A stretch of DNA of 64,000 nucleotides from Phymorhynchus buccinoides (GCA_017654935.2 CM065713.1:21783099-21847098), one strand, 5' to 3'; positions 10,213-20,470 are shown, counted from the stretch's first letter. The notes: generated by a model from the sequence alone, not told the origin. A program made the numbers and translations.

Positions 10213-10384
10213 CCTGGTGATCTTGAAGCCCCGCTTGTCCTTCATCATGAAGCTCTGGACTCGCTCCAGGATGGACCCCGAACTGGAGGCCTTGGACACC
10301 CCGACCTGCCTGAAGAACGTGGCCAGGGCCCACCCCATGGCTAGGTCCCTGTCCGACAGCTTGCGTCCTGACTCCTCTTGAGTG
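10213..10384 (-). CDS. RhoGEF gene, exon 10, upstream copy (end of LH domain; frame intact)
   Basis: This is a 172-nt exon (phase 2 in, phase 0 out). The acceptor is GGTGTGTGCAG and the best donor is AGG followed by GTCACT, which is weaker than other donors here. Joined to exon 9 it reads ...LLH-C-TQEESGRKLSDRDLAMGWAL, then ATFFRQVGV and ILERVQSFMMKDKRGFKITR. ARHGEF1 has a comparable final LH helix (AxxxAIGLYMRHLGV). This copy keeps the reading frame but has lost the PGSRSAKSK tail and the GTGTGT donor of the 9444-9634 copy. Either copy joins exon 11 in phase 0 at its 3' end. Which copy is used cannot be told from the DNA. Confidence 0.75.
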
Positions 10385-10656
10385 CTGCACACCCACACCC
10401 ACGATGATGTTAAAAGCACTACACATTATACCACACACTGTAGTGAAGGTGGTGGCCAGAGGCCCACCCCAAAAGTCTAGGTCCCTGTCTGACAAAATCG
10501 ATTGAAAATTGCGACTTTAGCCTCCAAATGAAGTGCTGAACACTTTCCCTGAGCGAACACACACCAGAAAGGATTTTATGCAATAATAATGATGCGCTAC
10601 GGCCGTCTGCCCGATACTTTATTGAAGAACGCAATACAGTGGATCCTCCCTATTAA
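10385..10656. repeat. Further degraded exon-10 fragment and intron
   Basis: The same CACTACACATTATACC motif recurs at 10420. A degraded fragment at about 10445-10495 retains GGCCCACCCC and TAGGTCCCTGTCTGAC from exon 10. Beyond it to 10650 nothing is recognised. Confidence 0.6.
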
Positions 10657-10895
10657 CCCTTTCAACGCTAGCCATTTTTTAGCCAAAACTGTCCATTAAA
10701 CTTACCTGGACAGAGAAAAGATTCTGTCTGCAATATTTGGGGATTCCTCTGTGGTATGCATAAAATAAGGCCTCTCCTTAACTCCCAAAATTAAGAACAT
10801 AATGTCAATGGATACTAGACCCTCATTTGATGCCATTCAGTGACATGGATGTTACATCATTGTGGTGCCAAGAGGCGACAGTGGCGATGAAAGGG
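10657..10895. mobile_element. TTAA-flanked MITE (CCCTTTCACCGCCA family)
   Basis: The opposite orientation of the 4816 family, with TTAA at 10653-10656 and 10896-10899. The remaining stretch to 11040 is unclassified, followed by a C/CA tract at 11040-11065. Confidence 0.78.
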
Positions 10896-11079
10896 TTAAG
10901 ATCTTTCCTATTAAGACTCTCTAAGATGTACCCGGCGTAATAATTGCACTCCACAATTTCGAAGTTTCAAATTTCTCTACTTCGCAGTTTTATTTTCCCT
11001 GAATCCGGGCTTCAGGCAAAACCTGTGGCATGCATAACCCCCCCCCCACACACACACACACACCCCCCTGTGGACTCAC

Positions 11080-11182
11080 CAGTGCAACAGGTGGGGCATG
11101 AGGTACTTGTCGATCATCTTCAGCTCAGAGCTCTTGTCCATGCTCTCCCTCAGTTCATGGACGCCAAAGATGTTCCCCAGAC
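11080..11182 (-). CDS. RhoGEF gene, exon 9 (LH domain)
   Basis: This is a 103-nt exon (phase 1 in, phase 2 out) with acceptor CTGTGTGTCAG and donor GTGAGT. It encodes LGNIFGVHELRESMDKSSEL followed by KMIDKYLMPHLLH. It continues the LH helical bundle after DFRNKRDLG; ARHGEF11/12 have a similar G-L-G-x-[IL]-[FY]-G turn here. The TG left at the 3' end plus the first base of exon 10 makes a Cys codon. A hAT-like insertion begins 24 bp upstream of the acceptor. Beyond it, at 11683-11722, is a partial copy of the middle of this exon. Confidence 0.9.
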
Positions 11183-11205
11183 CTGACACACAGAGAAACA
11201 GAAGA

Positions 11206-11676
11206 CAGGCATCAGAATACTCCAGAGTCCAATCCGCGGACGAACACTACTCGCCATGACTCGGAGTCGACATCAAGTCGGACCCCACAAAACTCTAGTC
11301 TGTAGTCGGCATCATTCGCTACCCGATTTCTCGCGGCAAAGTTCAAAGTTCTCACATCATCGTAGTCTCCCGCGGCGATCATATCCTCTAAATCGACTCA
11401 TTTAAAACCCAAATCACAATCACTGTCATCAAAACAAACTCTAAAACAGTGAAAGTAAGAGTCTAGAGAGCTCTAAACTCGGAAGAAAAAACAAACATGG
11501 CCGCGATTTTTCGTTTCCGAAGGCGCAGTATGAAAACAAATCGCTTAAGAATACCATTTGAGAATAAGATCGCGCTGCCTCATGAAGTACAAACCACGGC
11601 CGGCAGTGCCAAAACCGCAGCCAGTGGATACCAAAACCGCGGAAATCCGCGGATCCGCAGGACGTTCTGATGCCTG
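11206..11676. mobile_element. hAT-like MITE (CAGGCATCAGAA ends, 6-bp TSD)
   Basis: This 471-bp element has termini CAGGCATCAGAA and TTCTGATGCCTG and target duplications AGAAGA (11200-11205 and 11677-11682). Its interior shares a stretch with the element at 22733 (TTCTCACATCATCGTA and neighbouring sequence), so the two are related. It sits between exon 9 and a partial exon-9 copy. Confidence 0.82.
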
Positions 11677-11682
11677 AGAAGA

Positions 11683-11722
11683 TCATCTTCAGCTGGGAGC
11701 TCTTGTCCATGCTCTCAATCTT
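11683..11722 (-). pseudogene. Partial exon-9 copy
   Basis: About 40 bp match the middle of exon 9 (ESMDKSSQLKMI against ESMDKSSELKMI), with no splice site on either side. It directly follows the target duplication of the 11206-11676 element. A short duplication of the exon and its flank therefore existed before that element inserted. Confidence 0.78.
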
Positions 11723-11933
11723 CGCTGGCCATGCATGGCCACTTCTTCAGCCACTCGTCTTGGAACCGGTGTTCCCTCGCACTAGTGCCGTTATCTTCGG
11801 GCTGCTTCTCCGAGACTGTTGATGCAGTAGCTGTTTCTGCAACATCTTCTGCACACTCGTTTGGCAGAGGATTTCTTTTTTTTACTTTGCCGCCACAAAA
11901 ATCAAAGTCGAAGAGCGTCGTTGTGCGCTTCAT
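11715..11933 (-). pseudogene. N-terminal fragment of a hAT-like transposase
   Basis: This 73-codon frame starts MKRTTTLFDFDFCGGKVKKR and ends with FQDEWLKKWPCMASED. A short basic N-terminus followed by a F-Q-x-x-W-L-K-[KE]-[FWY]-P motif is typical of hAT-related (KIAA1586/ZNF862-like) transposases. The zinc finger and catalytic domain are missing. It lies beside two hAT-like elements and is probably a relic captured in a non-autonomous copy reaching to about 12240. Family assignment rests on one motif. Confidence 0.5.
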
Positions 11934-12264
11934 TTTGAAGAAAATTCAACATGGCGGGTAGGACTCTTCTTGTCGGTAATATGAGATGAACGTGATTGGT
12001 GGATTTACACTAACATTGTAAAGGAACCAATGAAATGTCGAGAAATCATTCATTCCTGCTCAATGCTTTCGGTTTGTGCAGACGACGGATTTAGCAGACG
12101 ACGAAGGAATTCCCGCAGCGATCGGAAAAAAATGCGGGCAGTTCTGCAAATATGCGGGCGTCGGCCCGCGCTTAGACCCGATTATTGCGGGAAGGAACAG
12201 ATTTGGGGGGTGATTGTACCAATCCCGCGCCCTAGAATCAGCTCTAAGGATACACAGCACTTAC

Positions 12265-12442
12265 CCAGATCTCTCTTGTTCCTGAAGTCGGCCAGCTGCT
12301 CTGCAATCTCAGGGCTGAGGGCGGCCCTCACCCCGTCGAACAACGCCCGCAGGATAGGCTCCGTGTCTGTGCGCGAGTTGGCCGCCACCAGCACGTCGTT
12401 GGCCTGAGCCACCAACGATTCGCTCACCTCCACACGCAACGG
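12265..12442 (-). CDS. RhoGEF gene, exon 8 (LH domain)
   Basis: This is a 178-nt exon (59 codons plus one base; phase 0 in, phase 1 out) with acceptor TTGTTGTTACAG and donor GTAAGTG. The peptide begins PLRVEVSESLVAQANDVLVA and ends LSPEIAEQLADFRNKRDLG. The QLxDFRxKRxxG block is a strong LH-domain signature; p115-RhoGEF has the same pattern. The phase-1 end joins exon 9 to give DLG-LGNIFG. The acceptor and the first 30-70 exon bases recur at least five times in the intron upstream (12443-13560), several copies having lost coding potential. Confidence 0.93.
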
Positions 12443-13560
12443 CTGTAACAACAAACAACAATGAATGTCAACAAGATGGTATCGCAATATAAAAGTTCTC
12501 CCAGTTCAAACAAGGTGTGTGAAGTTGGCCGCCCACTAAACACGTCGTTGGCCCGAGTCACCAACGATTCGCTGACCTCCACACGCAACGGCTGTGAACA
12601 ACAACAACCATAATGAATGCTAACAGGATAGCACAGCCATATAAAAGTTCTCCCAGCTCCAACAAGGTGCCGCCACAAACACATCGTTAGCCTGAGTCAC
12701 AACAACAACTGTGAACAACAACAACCATAACGAATGTCACATGGGTGTAACTACACAAAATGAAAAAACCCTGAAAGGCCGGGGTCCAGGGGTAATGTCC
12801 CCCTGCAGCTGAAGAAAAAATTGATTTATGAAGGTATTTTAGTTTGCTTTTTCCACAATTTATACAAAATGCTTATTTTTAAGTGTTTGAAAAATACAGG
12901 AGACACACAAAGATCTTGTTTGACAATTTTAAAAAAAAAGAGGAAATTCCTTTTCTGGTAAAATTCAAAAAACAGGAAATCCTTGTATATCAGGAAGAGT
13001 TTCACCCATGATGGTAACAAGACAGCAAAGCCATATAAAAGTTCTCCCGATTCAAACAAGGTGCGCGAGTTGGCCTGAGTCACCAAGGATTTGCCGACCT
13101 CCACACGCAACGGCTGAAAGAAAAAACAAAAACACCCCACATTATGAACAAGATGGCAACGCCATACAAAACTACTCCCAGTTCAATCAAACAGGGCTCG
13201 GTGTTGGTGTGTGAAGTTAGCCGCCACACCAACACGTCGTTGGCCAGAGTCACCAACGATTCGCTCACCTGCACACGCAACGGCTGTGAACAAAAACATT
13301 ACGAACAAGATGGCATCGCCATATATAAGTTCTCCCAGTTCAAACAACGTGCTGCCCACCAACACATCGTTGGCCTGAGTCACCAAGGATTCGCTCACAA
13401 ACACAGGCAACGGCTGTGACAACAAACAACCATAATGAATGTCAACAAGATGGCACAGCCATATAAAAGCTCTCCCAGTCCAAACCAGGTGCGCGATTTA
13501 GCCGCCCACCAAACATGTCGTTGGCCCGAGTCACCAAGGATTCGCTCACCTCCACATGCT
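12443..13560 (-). repeat. Exon-8 acceptor-side array of exon fragments
   Basis: This stretch has five or more irregular copies (100-300 bp apart) of the exon-8 acceptor and 5' end, near 12540-12600, 13065-13115, 13235-13290, 13375-13420 and 13515-13560, with a fragment near 12680. Each carries on the minus strand a version of GCCGTTGCGTGTGGAGGT followed by GAGCGAATC and GCCAACGACGTG. Between them is AACAAAnnCATNANGAATG-type sequence and a segment resembling ATATAAAAGTTCTCCCAG. About 12760-12990 is unrelated AT-rich intron. No copy is as complete as exon 8 itself. Confidence 0.88.
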
Positions 13561-13641
13561 ACAAGTAAACCCCGAGTTCGAACCTGGGTACAAGGGATTT
13601 TTCCTCTCACTTTGCACTAGGCCTTACGGTCTGAACGTGGA

Positions 13642-13675
<34 letters not shown>

Positions 13676-13912
13676 GTGCCCATGCACTCAGCACACATTA
13701 ATCCCAGTGGCAACGAAAAAGTTGTCATTTGGTCAAAATTTAACCCTCCTCCCCCCCTTTCCTTCCTCATCAGTCACCAAAAAATCGCATTCAAATTGGG
13801 TTTTTTTAAATGGGTGGCGCGCCTCTGGCTTCGACGCGCTCTCCAGGTGGGAGCAACCCGAATTTCACAGCGACGCCTCTGTGACTATAAAGTACCTAAT
13901 ACTCTAAGAAGG
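13561..13912 (+). mobile_element. tRNA-derived SINE, 5' truncated
   Basis: It keeps the pol III B box (GAGTTCGAACCTGGG), the conserved body with GTCTTTCGGATGAGACGATA, and a tail GGGTGGCGCGCCTCTGGC to GTGACTATAAAGTACCTAAT. It abuts the last exon-8 fragment. The poly-G at about 13985-14005 lies beyond it. Confidence 0.8.
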
Positions 13913-14096
13913 TAGAATTTGGTTCCATCCAATGAATGGATATTCAAAATACCAAGCAACAACAACTGACAGCAAATTTTCAGAGGGGGGGGGGGGGGGG
14001 GGGGGAGAGAGAGAACAGTAATCACCAACAACAACAACGCTTGCACAATGCATGATGGGAAATACAGAAGGGGAGAGAACCGCCGTTGTACACAAG

Positions 14097-14539
14097 CAGA
14101 CCTGTTTACCCCCTACCCTCTAGAGTAGTCTGGATAGCTGAAATGAGTAGTTTGGGCTCAAAATGTCGATGGCTTGGAGTCAATGGACTATCTTTAGATA
14201 GTCCATTGACATATTATTGAACTTATTACGAAAACTAATAACTTGTAGCAAAAAAGACTGCTGAAATATAAAAAGCAAAGCCCCCTTTTTATATTTCTGC
14301 AGTCATTGTTATTATACAGGTTATTAGTTTTTGTAATAAATCCAATAATACGTCAATGAACTATCTAAAAATAGTCCGTTTTGACTCCAAGCCATCGATG
14401 TGTAGTTTTATTCATTAAACCATCAAACAATGTTCACTGAACATGAGTAATTATTAGAGCATTATTTCCAGTTTTGAAGAGTGGTAGAGGTCCAAATTGA
14501 GTAGAATACTACTCGAAGAGAGTAGAGTGAACAGGTCTG
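14097..14539. mobile_element. hAT-like MITE (CAGACCTG ends, TSD CACAAG)
   Basis: The ends are CAGACCTGTTTACCCCC and GTGAACAGGTCTG, flanked by CACAAG at 14091-14096 and 14540-14545. A second palindromic element is nested at about 14168-14397. Without the insertion the body matches the repeat at 18354-18561. Confidence 0.8.
14168..14397. mobile_element. Palindromic MITE nested in the 14097 element
   Basis: Inverted termini CGATGGCTTGGAGTCAA and TTGACTCCAAGCCATCG enclose an AT-rich, largely self-complementary interior. Comparison with the uninterrupted sequence (AAAATGTGTAG) shows a short duplication, ATGT at most. Confidence 0.72.
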
Positions 14540-14563
14540 CACAAGCCAAGGAAAGGCACTCAC

Positions 14564-14668
14564 TCCGGAGGGAGCCAGGAAGGTGGAGAAAATCTCGTAT
14601 CCCCATTTGCGTAGATCTTTGATGTTGCCTGTCGACTGTTTGTAGGCGTCCGTCACGATGTAGAAGAA
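14564..14668 (-). CDS. RhoGEF gene, exon 7 (LH domain)
   Basis: This is a 105-nt exon (35 codons, phase 0/0) with acceptor GGTGTGTTTCAG and donor GTGAGTG. It encodes FFYIVTDAYKQSTGNIKDLR followed by KWGYEIFSTFLAPSG. Joined to exon 6 it gives ...DPSPM-FFYIVTDAY..., and to exon 8 it gives ...STFLAPSG-PLRVEV.... Both match the layout of the LH domain of PDZ-RhoGEF and LARG (DPxPLLFYL, [RK]KWAYEI, FLxxxAPLRV). A 54-bp minisatellite starts at the acceptor, and a hAT-like element ends 25 bp beyond the donor. Confidence 0.93.
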
Positions 14669-16445
14669 CTGAAACACACCACAGTGCAGCAGTCGGCATG
14701 AAGAATGCACCAAAGGTACAGAAGAACACACTAACATTGAAACACACCACATTGCAGCAGTCGTATGAAGAATGCACCAACGGTACAGAAGAACACACTA
14801 ACATTGAAACACACCACAGTGCAGCAGTCGGCATGAAGAATGCACCAAAGGTACAGAAGAACACACTAACATTGAAACACACCACAGTGCAGCAGTCGGC
14901 ATGAAGAATGCACGAACGGTACAGAAGAACACACTAACATTGAAACACAGCAGTATGAAGAATGCACGAACGGTACAGAAGAACACACTAACATTGAAAC
15001 ACAGCAGTATGAAGAATGCACAAAAGGTACAGAAGAACACACTAACATTGAAACACAGCAGTATGAAGAATGCACGAACGGTACAGAAGAACACACTAAC
15101 ATTGAAACACAGCAGTATGAAGAATGCACAAAAGGTACAGAAGAACACACTAACATTGAAACACAGCAGTATGAAGAATGCACGAACGGTACAGAAGAAC
15201 ACACTAACATTGAAACACAGCAGTATGAAGAATGCACGAACGGTACAGAAGAACACACTAACATTGAAACACAGCAGTATGAAGAATGCACAAAAGGTAC
15301 AGAAGAACACACTAACATTGAAACACAGCAGTATGAAGAATGCACAAAAGGTACAGAAGAACACACTAACATTGAAACACAGCAGTATGAAGAATGCACG
15401 AACGGTACAGAAGAACACACTAACATTGAAACACAGCAGTATGAAGAATGCACAAAAGGTACAGAAGAACACACTAACATTGAAACACAGCAGTATGAAG
15501 AATGCACGAACGGTACAGAAGAACACACTAACATTGAAACACAGCAGTATGAAGAATGCACAAAAGGTACAGAAGAACACACTAACATTGAAACACAGCA
15601 GTATGAAGAATGCACGAACGGTACAGAAGAACACACTAACATTGAAACACAGCAGTATGAAGAATGCACAAAAGGTACAGAAGAACACACTAACATTGAA
15701 ACACAGCAGTATGAAGAATGCACAAAAGGTACAGAAGAACACACTAACATTGAAACACAGCAGTATGAAGAATGCACGAACGGTACAGAAGAACACACTA
15801 ACATTGAAACACAGCAGTATGAAGAATGCACAAAAGGTACAGAAGAACACACTAACATTGAAACACAGCAGTATGAAGAATGCACAAAAGGTACAGAAGA
15901 ACACACTAACATTGAAACACAGCAGTATGAAGAATGCACGAACGGTACAGAAGAACACACTAACATTGAAACACAGCAGTATGAAGAATGCACAAAAGGT
16001 ACAGAAGAACACACTAACATTGAAACACAGCAGTATGAAGAATGCACGAACGGTACAGAAGAACACACTAACATTGAAACACAGCAGTATGAAGAATGCA
16101 CAAAAGGTACAGAAGAACACACTAACATTGAAACACAGCAGTATGAAGAATGCACGAACGGTACAGAAGAACACACTAACATTGAAACACAGCAGTATGA
16201 AGAATGCACAAAAGGTACAGAAGAACACACTAACATTGAAACACAGCAGTATGAAGAATGCACGAACGGTACAGAACACACTAACATTGAAACACAGCAG
16301 TATGAAGAATGCACGAACGGTACAGAAGAACACACTAACATTGAAACACAGCAGTATGAAGAATGCACGAACGGTACAGAAGAACACACTAACATTGAAA
16401 CACAGCAGTATGAAGAATGTACAAACGGTACAGAAGAACACACAC
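14669..16445 (-). repeat. Exon-7 acceptor-side 54-bp minisatellite
   Basis: Three longer units (about 63 bp, with the ACCACAGTGCAGCAG segment) are followed by about 28 units of 54 bp running away from exon 7. On the minus strand the unit contains GTGTTTCA, TTAG and TGTTCTTCTGTACC, which resembles the exon-7 junction GTGTTTCAG/TTCTTCTACAT with a small insertion. Two unit types alternate irregularly (CGAACGGT and CAAAAGGT). Because 54 is a multiple of three and the unit lacks stops in several frames, 500-codon frames are open on both strands; these are not genes. Confidence 0.92.
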
Positions 16446-16689
16446 TGATATTAAAAAGCAGGAGAAAAAAACCCCAGTTAGACGCGTCAATGTTGAAATG
16501 AGAAACTGTAGAAAAAAGTGAAAACACACACACCAACATAGAATTGAACATGCATAACATTAGGCCTATCCTTACCTAAAAAATATTTAAGAAAATAGGG
16601 TCTTCGAATAACAGGCCCTGATTTCATGACTTTTAGTGACATGGGTGTGAGCTGGCTGGCTTTCGACAAAGACAGACAAGACATTCAGA

Positions 16690-17800
16690 CAGACAGACGG
16701 ATAAACGTGCTAAATATCATAGGGCTATGGTCCAGGTTTGATATAAGGTAGTGCAGGAACACAGCCATGTGAGCTGGCTTCCGTTCCAACACAGACAGAC
16801 GAACAGACAGACAAGAGACAGACAAACAAACAAAAGTGCTAAATACCATAGGGCTAGGGTCCAGGTTTGATATAAGGTAGTGCAGGAACACGACCACGTG
16901 AGCTGGCTTGCTTTCCAACAGACAGACAGACGAACAGACAGACAAACAAAAGTGCTAAATGCCATAGGGCTAGGGTCCAGGTTGGATATAAGGTAGACAG
17001 ACAGACAGACAGACAAGACATTCAGACAGACAGAAAGACATTCAGACGAACAGACAGACAGACAAAAGTTGTAAATACCATAAAGCTATGGTCTAGGTTG
17101 GATATAAGGTAGACAGACAGACAGAAAGACAATCAGACAGACAGACAGACCAACAAAAGTGCTAAATACCATAGGGCTAGGGCTAGACGGTCAAAGGGAG
17201 AGAACTGACTAAAAGAGAAAGGGTTCATCTAAAAACGTGTATAGTTTCCCTTGAATTGGGTGCTCCTTGGTGTGTTTAAAAAAAAGAAAGATTTCCGCCG
17301 AATCGACAGAGCGCCGGAGCTTTAGCTTCGGCACATCGCCATTGAGTTAACAAGACGACTGACTGCTCTACAAATTTTGGATTCCAGGGACACCAGAGAG
17401 AAAAATGCATTCCAGGGACAGGGTGCCATTTTGGAACTGTTTCCAGGGACAAATGCCCCTTAGGGGGTACGGTAGGCAGCCCTGGAGCATACAGACAGAC
17501 AGAGAAACAAAAGTTGTAATTACCATAGGGCTAAGGTCCAAGTTGGATATAAGGTAGTGCAGGAACACAGCCATGTGGGCTGGCTTGCTTTCCACACAGA
17601 CAGACAAGACATTCAGACAGACAGACAGACGGACAAAAGTGCTAATTACCATAGGGCTAAGGTCCAGGTTGGATATAAGGTAGTGCAGGAACACAGCCAT
17701 GTGGGCTTGCTTGCTTTCCACACAGACAGACAGACGAACAGACAGACAAACAGACATTCAGACAGACAGTCAAACAGACAGACAGAGAAACAAAAGTTGT
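16690..17800 (-). repeat. Exon-6 donor-side degenerate array
   Basis: Partial copies of exon 6 (coding for [ER]xKPAHMAVFLHYLISNLDPSPM-like peptides) alternate with (GACA)n. Copies with most of the exon's 3' half lie at about 16720-16795, 16848-16915, 17516-17600 and 17644-17730, with shorter remnants at about 16961, 17073 and 17167. Donor equivalents vary: GTAATT in the two nearest copies, GTATTT in others, and lost (AT or GC instead of GT) in two. All copies have lost the exon's 5' half and acceptor. About 17180-17500 holds unrelated intron sequence. Confidence 0.9.
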
Positions 17801-17806
17801 AATTAC

Positions 17807-17914
17807 CATAGGGCTAGGGTCCAGGTTGGATATAAGGTAGTGCAGGAACACAGCCATGTGAGCTGGCTTCCGTTCCAACAGCCGGATGTCGGAAAACGGT
17901 CCTGTGTCCACCGT
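17807..17914 (-). CDS. RhoGEF gene, exon 6 (start of RGS-like LH domain)
   Basis: This is a 108-nt exon (36 codons, phase 0/0) with acceptor TTTGTCACACAG and donor GTAATT. The peptide runs TVDTGPFSDIRLLERKPAHM then AVFLHYLISNLDPSPM. The core [SR]-[RK]-P-A-H-[LM]-x-V-F-L-x-Y plus the D-P-[AS]-P-[LM] ending is a hallmark of the LH/RGS domain of ARHGEF1/11/12, which binds G-alpha-12/13. Only this copy has the full 5' half and an acceptor. At least four more partial copies of the 3' half, with donor remnants, lie downstream at 16690-17735. Confidence 0.93.
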
Positions 17915-18080
17915 CTGTGTGACAAACACGACAACAACACTGGCGTCAATCAACCAAAAACCTATTTAAAACAAACCACACTGAGAGAATAAAGAAACAG
18001 AACACAAAGGCATTCACGACCAGGGCATGTGCACACATATACATGGAAACCCACGCACATGTCCTATCTGCAGAAAAACC

Positions 18081-18675
18081 CAGACCTGGTTACCCCCTAC
18101 ACAAGTCTTGAGGAGTCTGGATAGCTCAAATGAATAGTTTTGGTGCAAAATGTGTAGCTTTATTCATTAAACAGACCTGGTTACCCCCTACACAAGTCTT
18201 GAGGAGTCTGGATAGCTCAAATGAATAGTTTTGGTGCAAAATGTGTAGCTTTATTCATTAAACAGACCTGGTTACCCCCTACACAAGTCTTGAGGAGTCT
18301 GGATAGCTGAAATGAGTAGTTTTGATGCAAAATGTGTAGCTTTATTCATTAAACAGACCTGGTTACCCCCTACACAAGTCTTGAGTAGTCTGGATAGCTG
18401 AAATGAGTAGTTTTGGTGCAAAATGTGTAGTTTTATTCATTAAACCATCAAACAATGTTCACTGAAAATGAGTAATTAGAGCATTATTTTCAATTTTGAA
18501 GAGTAGTAGAGGTCCAAATTGAGTAGAATACTACTCGAAAAGAGTAGAGTAAACAGGTCTGATTAAACCATCAAACATTGTTGACTGAAAATGAGTAGCA
18601 ATCAAGAATTAAAGAGCATTATTTTCAGTTTTGAAGAGTAGTAGAGGTCCAAATTGAGTAGAGTAAACAGGTCTG
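18081..18675. mobile_element. CAGACCTG-ended element with its 5' end amplified four times
   Basis: The 5' 91 bp of the element, starting CAGACCTGGTTACCCCC, is repeated in tandem at 18081, 18172, 18263 and 18354. The 3' end CAGGTCTG occurs at 18554-18561 and again at 18668-18675. This is tandem amplification of a transposon terminus. Lone related fragments lie at about 4020-4115. Confidence 0.78.
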
Positions 18676-18699
18676 AAAAAATAATCTGAAAGAAATAAC

Positions 18700-19330
18700 T
18701 AGTGTTAAGACACTAGACCACCAGCCACGCAGCATTTTCGGCGCCAGTGACCTTGACCTTTGACCTTGATTTTTCGAACTTGGTCTAGATATCCTTAGTA
18801 CCTATCCGCAAGCAAAATTTGATTGTCCTATGCCTAGGTCCCTGCATTCAAACGTTATCGTGCCAGGCACTCAGCAGTATTTTCGGTGCCAGTGACCTTG
18901 ACCTTTGACCATTTTTTTTTAACATGACCTAGATATTTTAAAGACCCACCACGTCACGTGTCAAAATCACTGTTTTCATGTGTTTTCCCTCTTATAACTG
19001 GTAAGAAATCTTAAGAAATCTTCCTAGCATAAGAGGGAATGTGACACGTGATGTGGGGGGTCTTTAAGTACCTACCAGCATGCAAAATGTGAGCATCCTA
19101 GGTCCCTTCGTTATCGTGCCAGGTGTTCGGCAGCATTTCCAGCTGCAGTGACCTTGACCCTTGACCTATGACCATTTTCGAACTTGGCCTATATATTCTT
19201 AGTACCTATCCGCATGCAGAATTTGAGCGTCCTAGGTCCCTCCGTTCAAACGTTAATGCATTGACACGGTCACATAGTCAGATAGTCGGCTTCAGAATGT
19301 ACTGAAAACATTACCAGCTTGGCTCTCTTC
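18700..19330. repeat. Dispersed repeats with GTGACCTTGACC motifs
   Basis: Three units contain CAGTGACCTTGACCTTTGAC, CTTAGTACCTATCCGC and GCGTCCTAGGTCCCT. A palindromic segment, CCACGTCACGTGTC to GACACGTGATGTGG, is at about 18945-19065. No gene is seen. Confidence 0.65.
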
Positions 19331-20300
19331 GTTCGCAGCTGGTAAAAATGAGAATGGGATATGCGGACGAGTTTGCGCGTGAATGTGTACATGCCTTCAT
19401 ATTTATTATTTCCAGATTTTTTAGTCCCCGAGCCGAAGGTTCGGATGGCTATTGTTTTTGTCTGGTCCGTCCGTCCATCCGGCGTGCCTCCGTCCGTCCG
19501 CCTATTCGTCCGTTTTTCTCAAAAACTATTCACTCTATCATCATCAAATTTGGTATACTAGTTTGCCAAGATGCAAGCTATCCACTGATGTATTTAGTTT
19601 TACATTAAGGTCAAGGTCGCGCCAGTTACGGGGTTCAAACCCCGAAACACATAATTGCTAATATCTCGCAAAGTTTTGCATGTATTTCAATGCAGTTTTT
19701 TCCCCACAACATTTCTTGATGAATGGTCTATAACACAGATGTCATGAATGTTTCTGTGCGCGCATGTGCGCATGATCGCGCGCGCTCAAATCACGGGTCC
19801 GAACCCCAAGGCTATATATAAAAAACCATTCAGTTACGTGCTGTTTTGATGCGTTTTCATGTAGTTACGTGCTGTTTTGATGCGTTTTTATGTATGTGTA
19901 CAGCCGACACATTCCGATTTCGGAGTACCTCGGCGATGCTGCGAGGGGACTTTGCAGCCGCTCGGCGTTGCACTTGTTAATTATTTCTTTTTGCAGATTG
20001 CGTGTATATGCGCCCACATGCCCTTGCAATGAACACACACGCAATCAAGGCAATTATAAACTTGTGTCAATAAATAACAGCAATTACTAGACTGTTGGCA
20101 TAAAAATGGTAAGGAACAAACCAGCAACACAAAAATGGACAAAAGTACACACAATCGTTACACACACATATCAATAAGCTGACCAAAACGCTGTGCTAAA
20201 CAAACAAACAAACGCAATGTAATGCACATCGATAAACAAAACATATCATGAAACAAATGAGTTGAAAGCATAAAAAATATATTCACATCAGCAACACATA
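19331..20300. other. Intron with unclassified dispersed repeats
   Basis: A stretch from about 19425 (CCGAGCCGAAGGTTCGGATG, then a CCGTCCGTCC-rich part and TCATCAAATTTGGTATACTA) resembles a dispersed element with a recurring spacing. A 30-bp direct repeat (GTTACGTGCTGTTTTGATGC) occurs at 19834 and 19864. No exon was found. Confidence 0.45.
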
Positions 20301-20400
20301 GTCACATATCTCAACTCTCTCTCTCTGACACGCGTGCGCGCGCGTGCACACGCACACACTCACACACACACAGACGCGCACACACACGCACACACATGCA

Positions 20401-20434
<34 letters not shown>

Positions 20435-20470
20435 CACACAACACACACGCGCGCGCACACACACAAAATC
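20301..20470. repeat. (CA)n/(CG)n microsatellite
   Basis: Alternating CA with CG patches, a typical Z-DNA-prone tract. Open frames on both strands are not genes. Confidence 0.85.

Noticed and set aside
14798..16560. Frames of 515-564 codons on both strands
   Set aside because: They are produced by a 54-bp tandem repeat without stops. The composition is purely repetitive and the array adjoins a known exon junction.
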